Shown: in pieces, positions 60,331 to 64,000 of the stretch | How the letters are laid out: each line of letters starts with the position of its first letter | Position numbering within the stretch: position 1 is the stretch's first letter | DNA from: Trileptium ribeirensis | Lineage: Eukaryota; Nematoda; Enoplea; Enoplida; Thoracostomopsidae | Reading direction: 5' to 3' | Assembly (NCBI GenBank): GCA_030248225.1 | Contig: JASANE010019240.1 | Span: 1-64,000 of the forward strand | DNA length: 64,000 nucleotides | The notes under the pieces: generated by a model | Database searches by the model: none | Seen by the model: only the letters and a program-made list of their open reading frames with translations | What the model was told of the DNA's origin: nothing | Program-made: the position numbers and the translations under genes

Positions 60331-61687
60331 CTCAACGGACCCTCGAGAACCGGAGGTCTCCCGATTCAAAATTCTTAGGGGGCGTCGAATCGGAGGGGGG
60401 CAAAGCTGGCAGCCTAAAAGCGGGGGAAGAACAACCCCCGGGTTGGAGGAAGCCATTACCAATTTGAGTGGGAGACCTTGAATTTTCCGATAAAATGGCA
60501 AAAACAGGGTACGTACGTACAGAATGCCTCATGCCAAAATTTCTAGCTTCCCTGCCTAGTAAACCCCAGTTGACATAAAAAAATTAGCAATATTTAGCAA
60601 AATGCCAATTTAAAGTTAAAAATTCTATTAAATCAGGTAAAAAAATTTTTAACATCATGTAGATGTTTTACAGTGTTTCTGAAGCCAATTATTATAGTAC
60701 TAGCTTATCTTATCGCTAAGGCGTTGAATTCTGAGTGTTGAATATGTAATTTAGAGATACACAAGGTTTTATTTGTGTCCACGGGTGGGTCTTGACCCAA
60801 ATATTTTTGATGGAACCAGGCAGTTTCAGATTCGAAGATATTGAGTTTGCTAATAAATTTTATTAGGGTTGCGTTTACTTTAGATCAGACGTAATAAGAA
60901 ATCTCTTCATAACGTAAATATCAACCTACGTAATAAGCAGACTAATACAGTCTAAAAATATATACAAAATATAGTTAGCGTGCAGGAACTCCACAAACCA
61001 CAAATGCTGGGCACCTGACAAAGGCGTACATGAAATTTGGTCCAATTTTTTTCCAGTTGAAGGTGGTGTAAATTTTGCACGGCTATGCAATTACGTTTCT
61101 TTATTGTGTAAAAATTCGTGAAATTCTAAAGCCAGAAATTGTACATCTACGTTTAAGGTCTGGATCCAAAAGAAATTTGCTGGACCCAGGGTCCGTTTTC
61201 ACAAAATCCACTGGATACACAGCTATACTGAGCATCACATTACAAAAAGAACCATGTATTACTCTACAAAATGATACCAAAACCAATCACCAATTTCACT
61301 CAGATATCTATACCTGTTGTCGAGTTATAATGAGAAATGATAGGTTTGGGCTCCTTTACTACTCGAACCGAGCCCATTGACCCGCTTTGGGGGGAGGGGG
61401 GGCGGGAGTGTGAGATGTTGGATAGTAACACGAAACGGCACAAATACAGATAATTTTAACAATCACGCGGATCAAACCGCCCAATCAAAGTCGAGCTGCG
61501 CGTGCTACCCTAAAACCAAGATAACAGACATTGCTAAATTTTACCACTATCACGGCTAGTAAGAATTCTTCACTTCGCTCGTTTCACTTATTATTTTAAT
61601 TAATAGCTTGTCTAATCGTAAAGACGGCAATTCTAAAGGTTCGATATGTAATTTAGAAAGACATAAACAACTAAATTGAGCATTAAC
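60331..61687. other. Unannotated stretch with a diverged direct repeat and a G-rich run
   Basis: A ~70-bp segment near 60703-60770 (TAGCTTATCTTATCGCTAAG ... ATATGTAATTTAGAGA) has a diverged direct copy near 61606-61673. A G-rich run at 61389-61408 (three G blocks separated by single bases) could form a quadruplex. No gene was recognised. Confidence 0.45.
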
Positions 61688-64000
61688 TTAACCCTTTATG
61701 TGGATTCGTTCCCACCAGAAACATATTATTGATCCAAGCGTTAAAATCACACCATCTAACGCAACATGTTAAATGCATACCACATGAAAACCAACCTCGT
61801 TGTAGGTCCTACTTATTGTTACTTAGACATGATTCTGTTATTCTCTTGGTTTGATATATGTACGCTAAAACATTTCTTACTGTCTACACAGGACGCATAA
61901 AAATTTATATTGCCATTACTCGATTTTGCCTGAGGTGTTTCAGTTGTTCTTGGCTCAACATTAAATTTGTTCCCCAGAAAGAACATTGTACATGTAATTT
62001 GCTTTATTTTATTCGTTTTGACAGTATAATAGACAATGTCTGGATTGTTCCCATGTGAGGACAAATCAAAAATTGAATCGTTCTCAGTGGGGAACAAAGT
62101 GATTCCAATATAAACACTAGAGCAAGTGGGTATGCGTCTAAGTAATCCCAGCATTCAGTTTCTGCTTTAACTTTTACATGTTGCTTTTAAATAGTTTTAG
62201 GTGAACTTAGTATTAGGCAGTATTTAACACTAACAATGTCTAGCAAATTTCTTAATATACTTAAGCGTAAAGTAACGCCAAGACAGGATTCCGACAGTAA
62301 TAGCGATAACGTCCGATAATAGTGATGACAGCGATTCTGATTACCGCAGAATCATTGACCGAAATAATTTCTCAGAGCGACATCAGCAACAGTGACGATG
62401 AAGTTGCTTTGGCACAGCTTGTTTCGGGTCCAGTTTGGAAAAAGCGCGACTTGTATGTTACGCCGGCTCAACTGGCGGTTACTGGTGAGGAGGATATTGA
62501 GAGACTGGATGCGTGGGAATTCGAAACTGGTCGACGTTCATATTGTCAATACTTTGAGCAATTCTTCTCTGATGCGGTTATTGAATACTTAACCGATCAG
62601 ACCAATATCAATATTACTTTAAAAAAGCACCCTAGTGGCCGAAATAGATCAAAACTTTTAAGTGACGCTGTAACACCAACGGAGATGCGGAAGTTTCTTG
62701 GTATACTATTCTACTTGTCGCTAGTCCGTATTGCTAGCAAACGTCATTATTGGTCGGGTAAAACACGGCAAGAGTTGGTTGCTGGACAAATGCTATATAA
62801 GTGTTTTGACTTCATCCTACACCTCCATCACGCTGACACAACAGCTACTAACGGCACGCAAAGGTCAGACCCTGGTTACGACAACATTGCCAAAATTAGA
62901 CTCTTTATCGAGATGACGTACAATTCTTTTAAGCGCAACGCTGGCGAGGTTGAACAATGACAGTTTATTGATGAGCAAATGATTAAATTTAAAGGACGAG
63001 CGAAGTTCATTGAAATCATACATGCCGGAGAAACCGGTAAAATGGGGGTATAAGGCTTGGACCCGGTCTGAAATTTCGGGTTATGTATATCAATTTGCGA
63101 TTGCAGGTGCTGGGGCTCCGCCAGTGGAAAGTAAGCGGCTAACGCGGCGAAGCCGTGAAGCAGCTGCTAAAACAACTGATCCCACTGAGGATTTGGCAGT
63201 AGCGCTTGGGATTGATGTTGATCTCGTTCGAAGGTGCGGCTGCAGCGGCCAAGTTGTTTTGTCGCTATCTCACAACCTTCCTAAAAATATAGTTCTTCAT
63301 TTTGACAACTATTTCGCTTCCTACGCGTTGGTGGTCGCATTGAAAAACTTGGCTACGGAACGATTTTTACAATTCAGGAGAACAAAACAGCTGGGTGTCC
63401 GATTGAGACAGAGAAAAATCTGAAGAAGGCGGCAGGGGAGCTTATGACTACAAGTGTGATGCTGGAAATGATGTCCTTATTTGTGGCTAGTACAATAAGA
63501 GAGTTTTGTTAGGTTCAACAGTAGCTGGTATCGAGCCTGTGGGCACTACTACTCGTTGGGATAGGGCCAGTAAACATTACATTGATCTGCGCCGACCGAA
63601 CATTGTCAAAGCCTATAATGAAAGTATGGGAGGGGTAGACCTGTTCGACATGTTAGTGTCTCTTTACGACATAGATTTTCGCTCAAAAAAAGTGGTAAAT
63701 CCACATTTCTTATCGAATATTGGATATCTCAGCAATAAACGCATGGATTCTTTATCGAAAGGCTAAAATTGGCGCGGGCGACAACTACGTACCACTATAC
63801 GACTACAAGCTGGAGATTACAATAGATTTGCTTAGCGTCGAAAGCGCACCAACTGCCGAGGGTGCCGGTATGTTTTCGAAAGCAGTATCTCATCCGAAAT
63901 CTGGATACCGCAAGGCGAAGCACGTTTCGTGGGATCGCGAAATGACGGCTTGCATCACCGCCCTGTTATCAACCAAAAGCAAGAGCGTTGTGTCGTTTGC
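61688..64000 (+). mobile_element. piggyBac element, 5' part, open at the right edge
   Basis: TTAA at 61688-61691 is followed by CCCTTTATGTGG, the TTAA target plus CCC-type start typical of piggyBac termini. A broken piggyBac transposase follows on the plus strand from ~62236. The 3' end and second terminal repeat lie beyond the window. The 5' boundary is inferred from the motif alone. Confidence 0.65.
62236..64000 (+). pseudogene. piggyBac-type transposase, frameshifted, 3' end outside window
   Basis: The likely start is ATG 62236 (MSSKFLNILKRKV), followed by an acidic Ser/Asp-rich N-terminus interrupted by frame changes (TAA at 62317). The main frame 62322-62957 carries the DDE_Tnp_1_7 N-part (AWEFETGRRSYCQYFEQFFS, TEMRKFLGILFY). 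An in-frame TGA (62958) precedes DEQMIKFKGRAKF, holding the first catalytic Asp. After a frameshift, HFDNYFASYA holds the second Asp and, after two more, MGGVDLFDML the third. So the DDD triad residues are present but spread over several frames by at least four indels and one stop. The C-terminal Cys-rich finger is not reached. It is inactive as written unless these are sequencing errors. Confidence 0.88.

Overview
This window is invertebrate animal DNA dominated by repeats. The evidence is spliced genes with GT/AG introns in consistent phase, C2HC zinc-finger exons, and remains of metazoan transposon families (pogo/Tigger, hAT, piggyBac, Ty3/gypsy, LINE, tRNA-derived SINE). There are no bacterial-style operons. 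I cannot name the species. Only two segments look like host genes: a four-exon zinc-finger gene on the minus strand (1308-5787, 5' end not found) and one last exon of a low-complexity protein on the minus strand (56052-56824).

Left edge (1-6962): a 57-bp satellite (1-~778), then the zinc-finger gene. The gene is built from a two-exon module (finger A + finger B) present twice, with the same intron phases in each copy. A 105-bp minisatellite and a GC-rich insert lie in its introns.

Centre (6963-41005): three giant inverted repeats stand side by side. Palindrome 1 (6963-13456) has ~1.8-kb arms, each carrying a tRNA-derived SINE head, around a ~2.9-kb loop. Palindrome 2 (13513-32016) has ~8.85-kb arms. 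Each arm carries a 5'-truncated, broken Ty3/gypsy element (RNase H, integrase, GPY/F module, envelope-like region), and the ~0.76-kb loop holds a broken pogo/Tigger transposase tail. Palindrome 3 (32864-41005) is formed by two head-to-head copies of a pogo/Tigger-type transposon. The right copy (37395-41005) looks complete, with 28-bp terminal inverted repeats and an unbroken spliced transposase of about 823 aa (pipsqueak-type HTH, CENP-B-type HTH, DD35D catalytic triad, C-terminal Tudor-like domain). The left copy is 3'-truncated and frameshifted.

Right part (41006-64000): a degraded hAT element with a perfect 8-bp target duplication sits in a pyrimidine-rich tract. After it come several minisatellites, a 318-bp MITE with 37-bp inverted repeats, a G+C-richer stretch with perfect hairpins, a LINE tail, a GC-rich element with short inverted ends next to the Gln/His/Ser-rich exon, a perfect 90-bp tandem duplication, a ~0.7-kb foldback element, and a frameshifted piggyBac element running off the right edge.

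Apart from the intact pogo-type transposase, most transposon coding sequence here is broken. The layout suggests repeated inverted duplication and nested insertion around two host gene fragments.
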